42,745 nt of DNA from Burkholderia sp. H160. Lineage in GTDB: Bacteria; Pseudomonadota; Gammaproteobacteria; Burkholderiales; Burkholderiaceae. The notes under the pieces were generated by a model. It was not told the origin of the DNA and did not search any database. It worked only from the letters and a program-made list of their open reading frames with translations. A program made the position numbers and the translations under genes. Shown piece after piece: positions 9,793 through 18,530 of this stretch (its first letter is position 1; each line of letters opens with the position of its first letter). The stretch covers positions 1 through 42,745 of the forward strand of contig ABYL01000056.1 in NCBI GenBank assembly GCA_000173575.1. Reading direction: 5' to 3'.

Positions 9793-10806
9793 ATGAGGCA
9801 TCGCGTGGAGCTGCATCAACTCGAAGCGTTCTCGGCGGTCATGTCGACGGGCAGCATGACCGGTGCCGCGCGATTGCTCGGGCGCTCGCAACCGGGCGTC
9901 ACGAGAACGATCCAGGATCTCGAACAGGAGATCGGCTATGCGCTGTTCGAACGCAAAGGCCCCCGCGTCACGCCGACGAGCCGCGCGTTCCGGCTTTATG
10001 GCGAAGTCGAGCGCTCGTTGATCGGTCTCTCGGCGATCGAGGCCAGCGCGCGCGCAATCGGCCGCGACGAGGCAATGCCATTACGCGTGGTCGCGACGCC
10101 CGCGCTCGCCGCGGCACTGGCGCCGCGCGCGCTGGCGAAGCTCGCGCAAGGAAGTGCACGCGTCGACACGCAACTGCGCAGCGCCTCCGCCGAGCAGGTC
10201 GTCGAGGCGTTGCTGTCACGTTCCGCCGACATCGGCATCGCGACGCTGCCCATCGATCATGCGGCGCTCGACGTGCACTACATCATCGAAGCGCCGTGCG
10301 TCGCGGTGCTGCATCGGCAGGACCCGCTCGCGCAGGAGACGGTGCTGCCGTTCGCGCGCCTCGAGGGTCAGCCAGTCGCCACGCTGGCGAACCGTTATCG
10401 TCTGCGCAGCCGCATCGATCGCGCATTCGACGAGGCCGGTGTCGCGCCTCACGTGGCGCTCGAAACGAACGCTTCGCTGAACGCGATGATGGCTGCGCAA
10501 CAACAACTAGGCGTCGCCATCGTCGATCCGGTGACCGCGTTCGGCATGCGCCTCGCGGACGTCGAAGTGAGACCGCTCGATGTGTCCATTCCGTTTCTAT
10601 ATGGCGTCGTGACGCTGTCCGGCCGGCCGCGCGGCGGCGACGTGAACGCGATGATTGACATTCTCGCGCAGGTGTCGCACACGCTTCTGCCGGGCGCCGT
10701 GCGTCACGCGGCGTCACGTCATGGCGCACTGGTCGCTCACGATTGGACGGATAGCTCCGCCGATTCCCCCTCTTCCTCTCACCGCCACCTCGGAGCCTCG
10801 GCATGA
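9793..10806 (+). CDS. LysR-family transcriptional regulator
   Basis: A LysR regulator with the N-terminal winged helix-turn-helix (LHQLEAFSAVMSTGSMTGAA, then LLGRSQPGVTRTIQDLE) and a periplasmic-binding-like effector domain from about residue 95. It is 337 residues from ATG 9793. GTG 9805 gives a start VELHQLEAF closer to the family norm, with GGATGAGG 6 nt upstream, and may be the real start. The C-terminal about 40 residues are Ser/His-rich and beyond the family core. The stop overlaps the oxidoreductase start as ATGA, so the regulator is co-translated with the enzymes it probably controls; it likely also acts on the divergent HAAT operon. Confidence 0.93.
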   Translation: MRHRVELHQLEAFSAVMSTGSMTGAARLLGRSQPGVTRTIQDLEQEIGYALFERKGPRVTPTSRAFRLYGEVERSLIGLSAIEASARAIGRDEAMPLRVVATPALAAALAPRALAKLAQGSARVDTQLRSASAEQVVEALLSRSADIGIATLPIDHAALDVHYIIEAPCVAVLHRQDPLAQETVLPFARLEGQPVATLANRYRLRSRIDRAFDEAGVAPHVALETNASLNAMMAAQQQLGVAIVDPVTAFGMRLADVEVRPLDVSIPFLYGVVTLSGRPRGGDVNAMIDILAQVSHTLLPGAVRHAASRHGALVAHDWTDSSADSPSSSHRHLGASA

Positions 10807-12308
10807 TCGCAACGACTCCTCCACACGCCGCCGCCGGACTGGCCGCGCTCGAAGCGCGGCTTCGCGAGGATCTCGCCTGGCTCGAACTTCCCGCGCCTTC
10901 GTGGGTACCCGCGCGGACCTACGACGGGCAACGGGTGCTCGATGTCGCCATCATCGGAGCGGGCATGGCTGGGCTCACGGCGAGCGCCGAATTGCGCCTG
11001 CTCGGCATCGACAATCAGCGGCTCTTCGATCAGGCGCCCGCCGGTCAGGAAGGACCGTGGATCACCTACGCGCGGATGCAGACGTTACGTTCTCCAAAAC
11101 AACTGACCGGACCCGCGCTGCGCTTGCCCGCATTAACGTTCCGCGCGTGGTACGAAGCCCAGTTCGGCCGCGAGCAATGGAGCGCGCTCTACAAGATTCC
11201 GCGTGCGCAATGGATGGACTATCTGCGCTGGTATCGGCGCGTGCTCGATCTGCCAGTACGCAATGACACGCGCGTCGAGAAACTGCGCACGCGCAGCGAT
11301 GGTCTGATCGAGCTTGCACTGTTGCATGGCCCGGCCAACAACAGCGGCGCAGCACAGCGCGAATCCGTGCTCGCTCGCCATGTCGTGCTCGCAACCGGCC
11401 GTGAGGGTCTCGGCGGCCCATATGTTCCCGAGGTTGCCCGCGACGTTCCGCGTCATCTGCGCGCACACTCGTCGGATCCGATCGACTTTGCCGCGTTGCG
11501 CGGCAAACGTGTCGGCGTGATCGGCGCAAGCGCATCCGCGTTCGATAACGCCGCTAGCGCTCTCGAGGCGGGGGCTGGGCGAGTCGACCTGTTCGTGCGT
11601 CGCGCGGCGCTCCCGCGCATCAACAAGCTGACCGGCATCGGCAGTCCTGGCCTCGTTCATGGCTTCGCGAGTCTGCCCGACGCCTGGAAGTGGCGCTTCC
11701 TGCACTATTCCGCGTACACGCAGACACCACCGCCGCGCGACAGCGTGCTGCGGGTCGCCGCCCACGCCCAGGCTCACTTGCACCTGGCGAGCCCGCTGAG
11801 GCGCCTGCGCCACGAAGGCGACACGATCGTCCTCGACACGCCCCGGGGACAATACACCGTCGACCATCTGATCTTCGCGACCGGCTTTCACTCGGAAATC
11901 GACACGCGCGACGAGTTCGCGCCGATCGCGCCGCATGTGCGCCGCTGGCGCGACCGCTTTACCCCAGCGGCCGAACTGCCCAACGAAGAGCTCGCCAGCT
12001 CGCCTGACCTCGATCGCAACTTCGCGTTCCAGGAGCGCGTTCCCGGGACCTGTCCGGCGCTGGCGCGCATCCACTGCTTCAATCACGCGGCCAGTCTGAC
12101 GCACGGCAAGGTCGCCGGCGACATCCCTGCGATCAGCGACGGCGCGCAGCGGCTCGCGCGCGCGATCGCCGCGATGCTGTTCAACGCCGACCGCGATACG
12201 CACTACGCCGCACTGCAAGCTTTCGACACCGCGGAACTCGCGGGAGACGAATGGGCCGACGCCGATGCCGCTGCTGGCACGCTGCCCCTCGACACCGCTG
12301 CCTTTTAA
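10803..12308 (+). CDS. FAD/NAD(P)-dependent monooxygenase-like oxidoreductase
   Basis: A 501-residue two-dinucleotide flavoprotein. The FAD fold is DVAIIGAGMAGLTA (GxGxxG at 52-57), ATGR at 197-200 closes the FAD domain, and a second Rossmann motif GVIGASAS at 238-245 should bind NAD(P)H. This layout fits Class B flavin monooxygenases and N-hydroxylases; the classic FxGxxxHxxxW Baeyer-Villiger/FMO fingerprint is not evident, so a distinct subfamily is likely. It is coupled to lysR (ATGA) and to the CMD gene (TAATG). Such enzymes add oxygen to S or N of small molecules. The company of CMD/AhpD proteins and an amino-acid-type importer suggests oxidation of the imported ligand; the substrate is unknown. 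Confidence 0.8.
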   Translation: MIATTPPHAAAGLAALEARLREDLAWLELPAPSWVPARTYDGQRVLDVAIIGAGMAGLTASAELRLLGIDNQRLFDQAPAGQEGPWITYARMQTLRSPKQLTGPALRLPALTFRAWYEAQFGREQWSALYKIPRAQWMDYLRWYRRVLDLPVRNDTRVEKLRTRSDGLIELALLHGPANNSGAAQRESVLARHVVLATGREGLGGPYVPEVARDVPRHLRAHSSDPIDFAALRGKRVGVIGASASAFDNAASALEAGAGRVDLFVRRAALPRINKLTGIGSPGLVHGFASLPDAWKWRFLHYSAYTQTPPPRDSVLRVAAHAQAHLHLASPLRRLRHEGDTIVLDTPRGQYTVDHLIFATGFHSEIDTRDEFAPIAPHVRRWRDRFTPAAELPNEELASSPDLDRNFAFQERVPGTCPALARIHCFNHAASLTHGKVAGDIPAISDGAQRLARAIAAMLFNADRDTHYAALQAFDTAELAGDEWADADAAAGTLPLDTAAF

Positions 12309-12889
12309 TGGACCCTGACCTGATGTCTTCATTCGCCGATTCCCTCCCGGTCACCTTGGCCGACGACTTCGTCGCGCAACTCGCGGGACTGGCGCCCGAC
12401 GGCGCGACCGCCGCGCTTCGTGCGTTTCGCGGCGACGCGACACGCCATACGCAAGGCAGCCACGACGCGCTGTTCTCGAACGATGTCGCCGATATGACGC
12501 TTCGCGAGCGGCTCTACGCGGCCTGGTACGCGGCCTTGCTGTCGAACGCGGAGCAGACTGCGCTCGCGTATCGCGGGCGTCTGCTGGCGCTGGCAGCCGC
12601 CACTGAAGCGGAGGTTGCAGCAACGAACTCGCTGCTCGATGCGATCGCCGAGCATCGAGCCGCTCCGATCGCGTCGATTGCATCGACGGACGAGCGGCTC
12701 ACCGCGATCCTGCTTCATACCGAAGCCCTGACGCTGCGTCCCGCCGCAACCGGCAAGCCGGCACTCGCGACGCTGCGGGCGGCTGGCCTCACGACACGCG
12801 CGATCGTCGCGCTCTCGCAGCTCGTCGCGTTCGTCACATACCAGGTGCGGGTCGTCGCCGCGTTGCGGGCCTTGGAGGCACGAGCATGA
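12308..12889 (+). CDS. CMD-domain protein, Avi_7170-like (no catalytic cysteines)
   Basis: A 193-residue helical protein like the carboxymuconolactone decarboxylase/AhpD superfamily (TLRERLYAAWYAALLSNAEQ, LSQLVAFVTYQVRVVAALRAL). The protein has no cysteine residue that I can see, so it cannot work as a peroxidase in the AhpD way. It resembles the Avi_7170 family, which is regularly found next to the Avi_7169-type AhpD protein, exactly as here. ATG 12308 overlaps the previous stop as TAATG; an ATG at 12323 is possible. It ends overlapping the next gene by ATGA. A scaffold or partner role for the CxxC protein is an inference from the fixed pairing. Confidence 0.75.
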   Translation: MDPDLMSSFADSLPVTLADDFVAQLAGLAPDGATAALRAFRGDATRHTQGSHDALFSNDVADMTLRERLYAAWYAALLSNAEQTALAYRGRLLALAAATEAEVAATNSLLDAIAEHRAAPIASIASTDERLTAILLHTEALTLRPAATGKPALATLRAAGLTTRAIVALSQLVAFVTYQVRVVAALRALEARA

Positions 12890-13461
12890 GTTCGAATCAC
12901 GGCTTTACGACGCAGACACTCGGCTGGTCCGCATGGCTCGATACGGTGCCGCTCCAACAGGCATCGCCCGAGCAGACCGCGGTACTCGAAGCGAGCCACC
13001 CGCAAGCGAAGACGTCCGACTACTACCTGTTGCTGGTGCACGAGGCCGAAATCCTGCGGCAACGATCGGGCGCATTCAATAGCATCATGTATGCGCCAGG
13101 CGGGCTGTCGCGCGCGGAGCGCGAGCTCGCGAGCACGGTCGTCTCGCGGGTCAACGGATGCGTGTACTGCGCGTCGGTGCATGCGCAGCGTTTCCAGCAA
13201 CTCGCGAAGCGCGACGACGTGATCCAGCAGATCTTCGCCGCACCCGACACCGCGGGCACGACGGAACGCGAGCGCGCGATCGTGCGATACGCGATCGATC
13301 TCACGCTCAATCTGCAAGCAGTCAAAGCGGAATCCCTTGACGCGCTTCGCCGCGCCGGGCTCGACGATGCGCAGATTCTCGATCTGAGCCACGCGATTGC
13401 GATCTTTGCGTGGGCCAACCGTTTGATGCTGACGTTGGGCGAACCGGTGTTTCCCGACTGA
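12886..13461 (+). CDS. AhpD-like alkylhydroperoxidase-domain protein, Avi_7169-like
   Basis: A 191-residue CMD/AhpD-type protein. It retains the redox motif: Glu80, Cys92, Cys95 and His99 in ERELASTVVSRVNGCVYCAS followed by VH. In AhpD the Cys pair reduces peroxide with Glu/His relay. It follows the Cys-less CMD protein with ATGA overlap, the paired arrangement of Avi_7170/Avi_7169. A possible job is removal of peroxide or a reactive sulfur/nitroso product made by the flavin oxidoreductase encoded upstream. The family has not been given a firm reaction, to my knowledge. The gene is followed by a 125-bp gap before the second SBP gene. Confidence 0.82.
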   Translation: MSSNHGFTTQTLGWSAWLDTVPLQQASPEQTAVLEASHPQAKTSDYYLLLVHEAEILRQRSGAFNSIMYAPGGLSRAERELASTVVSRVNGCVYCASVHAQRFQQLAKRDDVIQQIFAAPDTAGTTERERAIVRYAIDLTLNLQAVKAESLDALRRAGLDDAQILDLSHAIAIFAWANRLMLTLGEPVFPD

Positions 13462-13586
13462 TCGGGCTCAGCGCCGCATCGACCACGCAGTGCGGCTGCC
13501 AGCGAATGGATATGACAATCGCTTGGTTGCCGCGCGATGGGATGCATTAGAGACTTGCAGTCCAATCCGTTTTGATGGAATCCGTC

Positions 13587-14762
13587 ATGTCCACCACGCG
13601 TTCTTCCGCGCTGTACCGCCGACTCTTCGCACTCGCCGGCGCTGTATTCGCTCTCTCCTCTCCCGCCGTTTCGTTCGCGGCGCCCGCCAGCGGCGAGCCG
13701 GTTTTCTTCGGCGTCAGCGGTCCGCTGACCGGTCCGAACGCGCAGTACGGCGCGCAATGGAAAGCCGGCTTCGACCTCGCGCTCGACCAAATCAACAGCG
13801 ACGGGGGTATCAACGGCCATCCATTGCAGTATGTGTTCGAAGACAGTCAGAGCGATCCGCGCCAGTCGGTCGCCATCGCGCAGAAGTTCGTGGACGACAA
13901 GCGCATCCTGATCGAACTCGGCGATTTCTCGAGCCCCGCTTCGATGGCGGCCTCGCCGATCTATCAGCGCGCGGGCCTCGTCCAGCTAGGCTTTACCAAC
14001 TCGCATCCGGACTTCACGAAGGGCGGCGACTTCATCTGGAGCCCGTCGGTCAGCCAGGCGGACGCGCAACCGCTGCTCGCGGATCTGGCCGTCAAGCAGG
14101 GCTTCAGGCGGATCGCCGTGCTGTTCCAGAACACCGACTGGGGCCGCGCCAGCAAGGACGTCTTCGAGAAAGCGGCAGCGGCGCGTGGCGCGCAGGTCAT
14201 CGCGGCCGAAGGCTATCAGCCCACCGACAAGGATTTTCGGGCGACGCTGCTGCGTGTGCGTGATACGAAGCCCGACGCACTCGTGCTGATTTCGTACTAC
14301 TCGGACGGCGCGCAGATCGTTCGTCAGGCGCGCACGAGCGGCATCACCCTACCGATCGTGGCAGCGAGTTCGGTGTACTCGCCGAAATTCATGGAACTCG
14401 GCGGCGACGCGGTGAACGGCGTGACCACCAACACGAGCTTTTTCCCCGGCGACCACAGCCCCGAAGTCCAGCGTTTCGTTCGCGACTTCGAAGCGAAGTA
14501 CCATCACGACCCCGACGCCTTCAATGCGTTCGCCTACGACGCCACGATCATTGCCGCTTACGCGTTACGCACGGGCGGACTCGATCGCCGCGGCGTGCGT
14601 GATGCGCTGCCGAAGCTGCATGACGTGCCGAGCGTCGTATTCGGCAAAGCGACGTTCGACCCGGCCACGCGGCGCGTGATCGGTGTGAAGAGCGTCAACC
14701 TCGTCGTCGAGAATGGGCAGTGGGCGCTGCTCGGCAGCAAGCCCGCACTGGCGGCCAAGTAG
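13587..14762 (+). CDS. Second LivJ-like periplasmic binding protein
   Basis: A 391-residue type I periplasmic binding protein with a Sec signal peptide (RRLFALAGAVFALSSPAVSF, cleavage near AAPA). The mature part starts PVFFGVSGPLTGPNAQYGAQ. It is closely related to the SBP encoded at 8288-9466 over its whole length, so the pair arose by duplication. ATG 13587 gives the typical signal peptide; ATG 13575 is in frame upstream. It has no permease next to it on this strand, so it most likely feeds the fused LivHM/LivG/LivF system in place of the first SBP. Differences cluster in the second half (VTTNTSFFPG versus [10 protein letters not shown]), where ligand contacts often lie. Confidence 0.9.
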   Translation: MSTTRSSALYRRLFALAGAVFALSSPAVSFAAPASGEPVFFGVSGPLTGPNAQYGAQWKAGFDLALDQINSDGGINGHPLQYVFEDSQSDPRQSVAIAQKFVDDKRILIELGDFSSPASMAASPIYQRAGLVQLGFTNSHPDFTKGGDFIWSPSVSQADAQPLLADLAVKQGFRRIAVLFQNTDWGRASKDVFEKAAAARGAQVIAAEGYQPTDKDFRATLLRVRDTKPDALVLISYYSDGAQIVRQARTSGITLPIVAASSVYSPKFMELGGDAVNGVTTNTSFFPGDHSPEVQRFVRDFEAKYHHDPDAFNAFAYDATIIAAYALRTGGLDRRGVRDALPKLHDVPSVVFGKATFDPATRRVIGVKSVNLVVENGQWALLGSKPALAAK

Positions 14763-14779
14763 CGGCGGACGGCTTCGCG

Positions 14780-14847
14780 CGGAGCAAACGAGGACCAAAC
14801 GCGGACCAGAATGCGGCGGGCCGCGCGCGAGCCCTCCGTTTGCTCCG
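14780..14847. terminator. Long inverted repeat between convergent genes, possible bidirectional terminator
   Basis: CGGAGCAAACG-AGG at 14780-14793 pairs with CCTCCGTTTGCTCCG at 14833-14847, eleven contiguous base pairs plus three more after a one-base bulge. The 39-nt loop is GC-rich and there is no clear T-run, so intrinsic termination is uncertain. It fills the gap between the SBP stop and the convergent monooxygenase stop. Confidence 0.4.
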
Positions 14848-14859
14848 GCAGCGCCTGCG

Positions 14860-16182
14860 TCACGCGGAAAAAAACCGGTTCTCAGGCCGTGGCAAGCCAA
14901 GATTCTCGCGCAGCGTCTTTCCTTCGTACTCGCGCCGGAACAGCCGCCGCGTCTGCAACTCGGGAATGACTTTATCGACGAAATCGTCGAGACCGGCCGG
15001 AAGATGCGAGAACATCACGTTGAACCCGTCCGAGCCCTCTTCCAACAGCCACTGCTCCATCTGGTCCGCGATCGTTTGAGCCGTGCCGACCATCTCCAGC
15101 CCGGAGTATCCGCCGATGCGCTGCGCGAGTTGGCGGATCGTCAAGCCATCGCGCTGCGCCCATTCCACGACTCGTTGCCGCGCGGTGCGGCTGGCGTTGG
15201 TCTCAGGAATTTCCGGCAGCAGTGCGTCTGGATCAAGACCGGATACATCGTGTCCCAACGCAATCGATAACGAAGCGATGCCGCTTTCATAGTGAACGAA
15301 GGTATCGAGCCGCTCGCGCGTTTCCCGCGCCTCTTCGAGCGTATCGCCCACGACGACGAAGGCCGCCGGCAATATCTTCATGTGATCGCGCGATCGGCCG
15401 TGTTTCTCCATGCGGCTTTTTACATCGGCGTAGAAGCGCTTTCCGTCGGCCAGCGTGGTTTGCGCGGTGAACACGACTTCAGCGGTTTCCGCGGCAATCT
15501 GCCGTCCCGCTTCCGATGAACCCGCCTGAACGATCACGGGCCAGCCCTGAATCGGGCGGGCGATATTCAAAGGACCGCGCACCGAGAAGTTCGCGCTTTT
15601 GTAGTTCAGCACATGCAGCTTCTGCGGGTCGAAGTATGTTCCGCTCGCCGTATCGCGGATAAAAGCGTCATCGGCCCAGCTATCCCACAGACCCGTGACC
15701 ACGTCGAAGAACTCGCGGGCGCGCCGATACCGCTCGTCGTGTTCGACGTGCTCGTCGAGACCGAAATTGAGCGCCGCGTCCGGATTCGACGTCGTCACGA
15801 GATTCCATCCGGCGCGGCCACCGCTGATATGGTCGAGCGAGGCGAACCGCCTGGCCACGTGATACGGCGCGTCGAAGGTCGTGGACGCGGTCGCGACGAG
15901 ACCCAGCCGCTCCGTGACCGCGGCGAGCGCGGGGAGCAACGTAAGCGGCTCGAACGACGTGACCGTGTGGCTGTGCCTGAGGGCGTCGAGCGGCATATTG
16001 AGCACCGCGAGGTGGTCGGCCATGAAGAACGCATCGAAACGGCCGCGCTCCAGCGTCTGCGCAAAACGCTTCAGATGCCCGAAATTGAAGTTGGCATCGG
16101 GATAGGCGCCCGGATGGCGCCATGCACCGGTGTGAATCGTCGTGGGGCGCATGAAGGCGCCGAGGCGAAGCTGACGTGACAT
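14860..16182 (-). CDS. NtaA/SnaA/CmoJ-type flavin-dependent monooxygenase
   Basis: A 440-residue member of the bacterial luciferase-like group (NtaA/SnaA/DszA). It uses FMNH2 from a separate reductase and O2 to oxidise a C-S or C-N bond. Seen features: LGAFMRPTTIHTGAWRHPGA at the start, FFMADHLAV, the family block TASTTFDAPYHVARRFASLD followed by HISGGRAGWNLVTTS, VIVQAGSSEAGRQIAA at the phosphate site and REYEGKTLRENLGL at the end. No flavin reductase is nearby. It lies next to a cystine-type ABC importer, as in Bacillus operons where such enzymes salvage S-alkylcysteines; that role is inferred. Nitrilotriacetate-like substrates are the main alternative. It is divergent from the carbonic-anhydrase-like gene. 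Confidence 0.88.
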   Translation of the reverse strand: MSRQLRLGAFMRPTTIHTGAWRHPGAYPDANFNFGHLKRFAQTLERGRFDAFFMADHLAVLNMPLDALRHSHTVTSFEPLTLLPALAAVTERLGLVATASTTFDAPYHVARRFASLDHISGGRAGWNLVTTSNPDAALNFGLDEHVEHDERYRRAREFFDVVTGLWDSWADDAFIRDTASGTYFDPQKLHVLNYKSANFSVRGPLNIARPIQGWPVIVQAGSSEAGRQIAAETAEVVFTAQTTLADGKRFYADVKSRMEKHGRSRDHMKILPAAFVVVGDTLEEARETRERLDTFVHYESGIASLSIALGHDVSGLDPDALLPEIPETNASRTARQRVVEWAQRDGLTIRQLAQRIGGYSGLEMVGTAQTIADQMEQWLLEEGSDGFNVMFSHLPAGLDDFVDKVIPELQTRRLFRREYEGKTLRENLGLPRPENRFFSA

Positions 16183-16392
16183 GAACCGATCTCCATCGCG
16201 AACAGGGTCGCGCCAGTTTAATGCTGCTGCGCCGCGCTTGCTCGGCTGGGCTGCGTGATTCGATTCGCGTGCGCGCAGGCATGCGCAGCGTGCAATCTAT
16301 GCATATGGCAATTGCTTCTATAGCCCCGCGTTCTTTCGGGCGGTATCTGAATTACCATGGTTGCGGTTGCCCAACATCGTGGATACCTGATC

Positions 16393-16962
16393 ATGTCTGT
16401 CCTGAACGAAGTGCTGGAGGCTAACGAACGGTACGCCGCAACGTTCGGCGAAAAGGGATCGCTTGCGTTGCCGCCCGCGCGGCGCTTCGCCATTCTGACC
16501 TGCATGGACGCCCGCCTCGATCCCGCCCGATACGCGGGCCTCGCCGAGGGCGACGCGCACGTGATTCGCAACGCAGGTGGTCGTGCAAGCGAGGACGCCA
16601 TCCGCTCGCTGGTGATCTCCTACAAGCTGCTTGGGACCCGCGAGTGGTTCGTGATCCATCACACGGACTGCGGCATGGAGCTGTTCACGGACGATGTCAT
16701 TGCCGGTCTGCTCGAGCAGAGCCTGGAGACCGCGAACATCGACGCCAGCGGCTGGCACGATAGCGGTCATGGCCCGGGCTCGACCGAGGGCCGCTATATC
16801 AAGTGGCACACGATTAGCGATGCCAGACAAAGCGTCATCGACGACGTGCGGCGTATCGCGGCACATCCGCTCGTGCCGGCTGGCATTCCGATCTATGGCT
16901 ACATTTACGACGTACGCACTGGCCGTCTGATCGAAGTGTCCGATGCGAATCGCGCCGCCTGA
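16393..16962 (+). CDS. Small beta-carbonic-anhydrase-like protein
   Basis: A 189-residue beta-carbonic anhydrase fold. Zinc ligands Cys37 ([11 protein letters not shown]), His90 and Cys93 (VIHHTDCGM) and the Asp39/Arg41 dyad are in place, so metal binding is likely. An insert of about 30 residues around 115-145 ([12 protein letters not shown]) separates it from housekeeping enzymes. This short CAB-type group includes enzymes and paralogues such as CS2 hydrolase and COS hydrolase, which matters in a sulfur gene setting. I start at ATG 16393 ([15 protein letters not shown] matches the family) rather than ATG 16357; GGATA is 7 nt upstream. It converges with the cystine importer genes. CO2 hydration is the default reading; COS/CS2 hydrolysis is a speculation. 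Confidence 0.85.
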   Translation: MSVLNEVLEANERYAATFGEKGSLALPPARRFAILTCMDARLDPARYAGLAEGDAHVIRNAGGRASEDAIRSLVISYKLLGTREWFVIHHTDCGMELFTDDVIAGLLEQSLETANIDASGWHDSGHGPGSTEGRYIKWHTISDARQSVIDDVRRIAAHPLVPAGIPIYGYIYDVRTGRLIEVSDANRAA

Positions 16963-17066
16963 ACTTCGCTGTCCAGTCGCGAAGCGGTACTGGTACTAAC
17001 GGCGGTTGGTGCGCGCACTCCTGCGCGAAGCAGCATCCGGCGCCGTCGCCCAACCGGATATCGACT

Positions 17067-17834
17067 TCAATCGCCCCAGCTGTCCGGCACACTCAAGGTC
17101 AACGTCGACACGAAACGTGCCGTCTCCTGCTCGCGGGGCCGCGTAAAAATATCGCGCGACGGGCCCGCCTCCACCACTACGCCGTTGTTCAGAAACACCA
17201 CGTCACGAGCGATCAATGCCGCAAGACGCAGGTCGTGGGTTGCCATCAACATCGTCATCCCCTCGCTGGCGAGTTGCTTGAGCACTTCGATCACTTCGAC
17301 GGCCAGCCCAGGGTCGAGCGCCGAGGTCGGCTCGTCGCACAGCAACACCTCGGGCGACGGCGCCAGCGCCCGTGCAATCGCGACGCGCTGCTGCTGTCCG
17401 CCTGACAGCGTGGCGGGCCACGCATCCGCCTTGTGCGCGATACCGACCTTCGTCAGCAGTGCGCGCGCCCGTTCCCGCGCCCGTTCCTTGTCCCACTTCT
17501 GCACGGTAAGCAGCCCTTCCATCACGTTCTGGATCACCGTCAGATGCGGGAACAACTGGAAGTTCTGGAACACCATGCCGGTACGGCGCCGGATAGCGAG
17601 CAACTGATCGCGCGCGGGTTTCTGGTCCGGGCGGAATTCGAGGCGCTGATCGCCGAGTTCGAGGACACCGCTATCGGGAATTTCAAGCAGGTTCACGCAG
17701 CGCAATAGCGTGCTTTTACCGCTGCCCGAAGGCCCGATCAACGCGGTCACGTTGCCGGGGGCGAGCGTCAAATCCACCGAACTCAATACCAGCTGTGCGC
17801 CGAAGGACTTGTCGATTTTTTGCAGCTTGATCAT
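17067..17834 (-). CDS. Polar amino acid/cystine ABC transporter ATP-binding protein
   Basis: A 255-residue ATPase of the GlnQ/HisP/TcyN type. Walker A is GPSGSGKST (34-42), the Q-loop is GMVFQNFQLFPH, the signature LSGGQQQR and Walker B LLCDEPTSALDP. ATG 17834 overlaps the permease stop as ATGA. Its order after SBP and permease is the standard one. It energises import of the ligand bound by the FliY/TcyA-like protein encoded at 18531. Last gene of its operon, converging with the carbonic anhydrase-like gene across a 104-bp gap with no strong terminator. Confidence 0.93.
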   Translation of the reverse strand: MIKLQKIDKSFGAQLVLSSVDLTLAPGNVTALIGPSGSGKSTLLRCVNLLEIPDSGVLELGDQRLEFRPDQKPARDQLLAIRRRTGMVFQNFQLFPHLTVIQNVMEGLLTVQKWDKERARERARALLTKVGIAHKADAWPATLSGGQQQRVAIARALAPSPEVLLCDEPTSALDPGLAVEVIEVLKQLASEGMTMLMATHDLRLAALIARDVVFLNNGVVVEAGPSRDIFTRPREQETARFVSTLTLSVPDSWGD

Positions 17835-18511
17835 GCGTTGCCTGCTTCGAACAAGGCATGGCGGCCAAATCGCTGCTCGAGCCTGACCTGCACCGACGAC
17901 AATACGGAACTGAACAGCAGATAGACCAGCGCGGCTTGCGTATAGAGAATCAGCGGTTCATACGTCACCGACGCGATACGTTGCGCAGCCTGAAATACCT
18001 CGGGCACGGTCAGCACGGCCGCGAGCGAAGTGTCCTTGACGAGCGAGATGAACGAGTTGGATAGCGGCGGCAATGCGACCCGCGCAGCCTGCGGCAGAAT
18101 CACGCGGCGCAGTGCCTCCGCGCGCGTCATCCCCATCGAATAAGCCGCTTCCCACTGCCCTTTCGGAATCGACTCGATGACGCCACGAATCACTTCCGAG
18201 TTGTATGCGCCTACATTGAGCGAGAAGCCGATCGTGGCCGCGGTCAACGGGTCGAGTACGATGCCCACATTAGGCAAACCGTAAAAAATCACGAACAGTT
18301 GCACCAGCAGAGGCGAGCCTCGAATCAGCCACACGTAAAAGCGTACGACCGCCACCGCCCAGCGCGGACCAAACAGCCGCACCAGCGCGGCGGCCAATGC
18401 CAGCGTCAGTCCGACACCGAATGACGCAAGCGTGAGCGGCACAGTGAACACGAGCCCCGCATACAACAGCGGCCCCAGCGACTGCGCCATCAGATGCAAC
18501 CAGGCCGGCAT
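17831..18511 (-). CDS. Polar amino acid/cystine ABC transporter permease
   Basis: A 226-residue permease of the HisMQ type. It has about five membrane helices; the segments LVFTVPLTLASFGVGLTLAL and FVIFYGLPNVGI are clear. The ATPase contact loop EVIRGVIESIPKGQWEAAYS-M matches the family EAA motif. A single permease gene implies a homodimer, as for the YecS cystine permease. ATG 18511 is chosen because it gives a normal N-terminus (MPAWLHLMAQSLG) 19 bp after the SBP stop; the open frame continues upstream but that part is the SBP gene in another frame. It is coupled to the ATPase by ATGA. Confidence 0.92.
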   Translation of the reverse strand: MPAWLHLMAQSLGPLLYAGLVFTVPLTLASFGVGLTLALAAALVRLFGPRWAVAVVRFYVWLIRGSPLLVQLFVIFYGLPNVGIVLDPLTAATIGFSLNVGAYNSEVIRGVIESIPKGQWEAAYSMGMTRAEALRRVILPQAARVALPPLSNSFISLVKDTSLAAVLTVPEVFQAAQRIASVTYEPLILYTQAALVYLLFSSVLSSVQVRLEQRFGRHALFEAGNA

Positions 18512-18530
18512 GAGTCCGATCCGCCCGGTG

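Noticed and set aside
16963-17066. Hairpin CGCGCA/TGCGCG between convergent genes as terminator
   Set aside because: Six pairs only, no T-run; common by chance in such GC-rich DNA.
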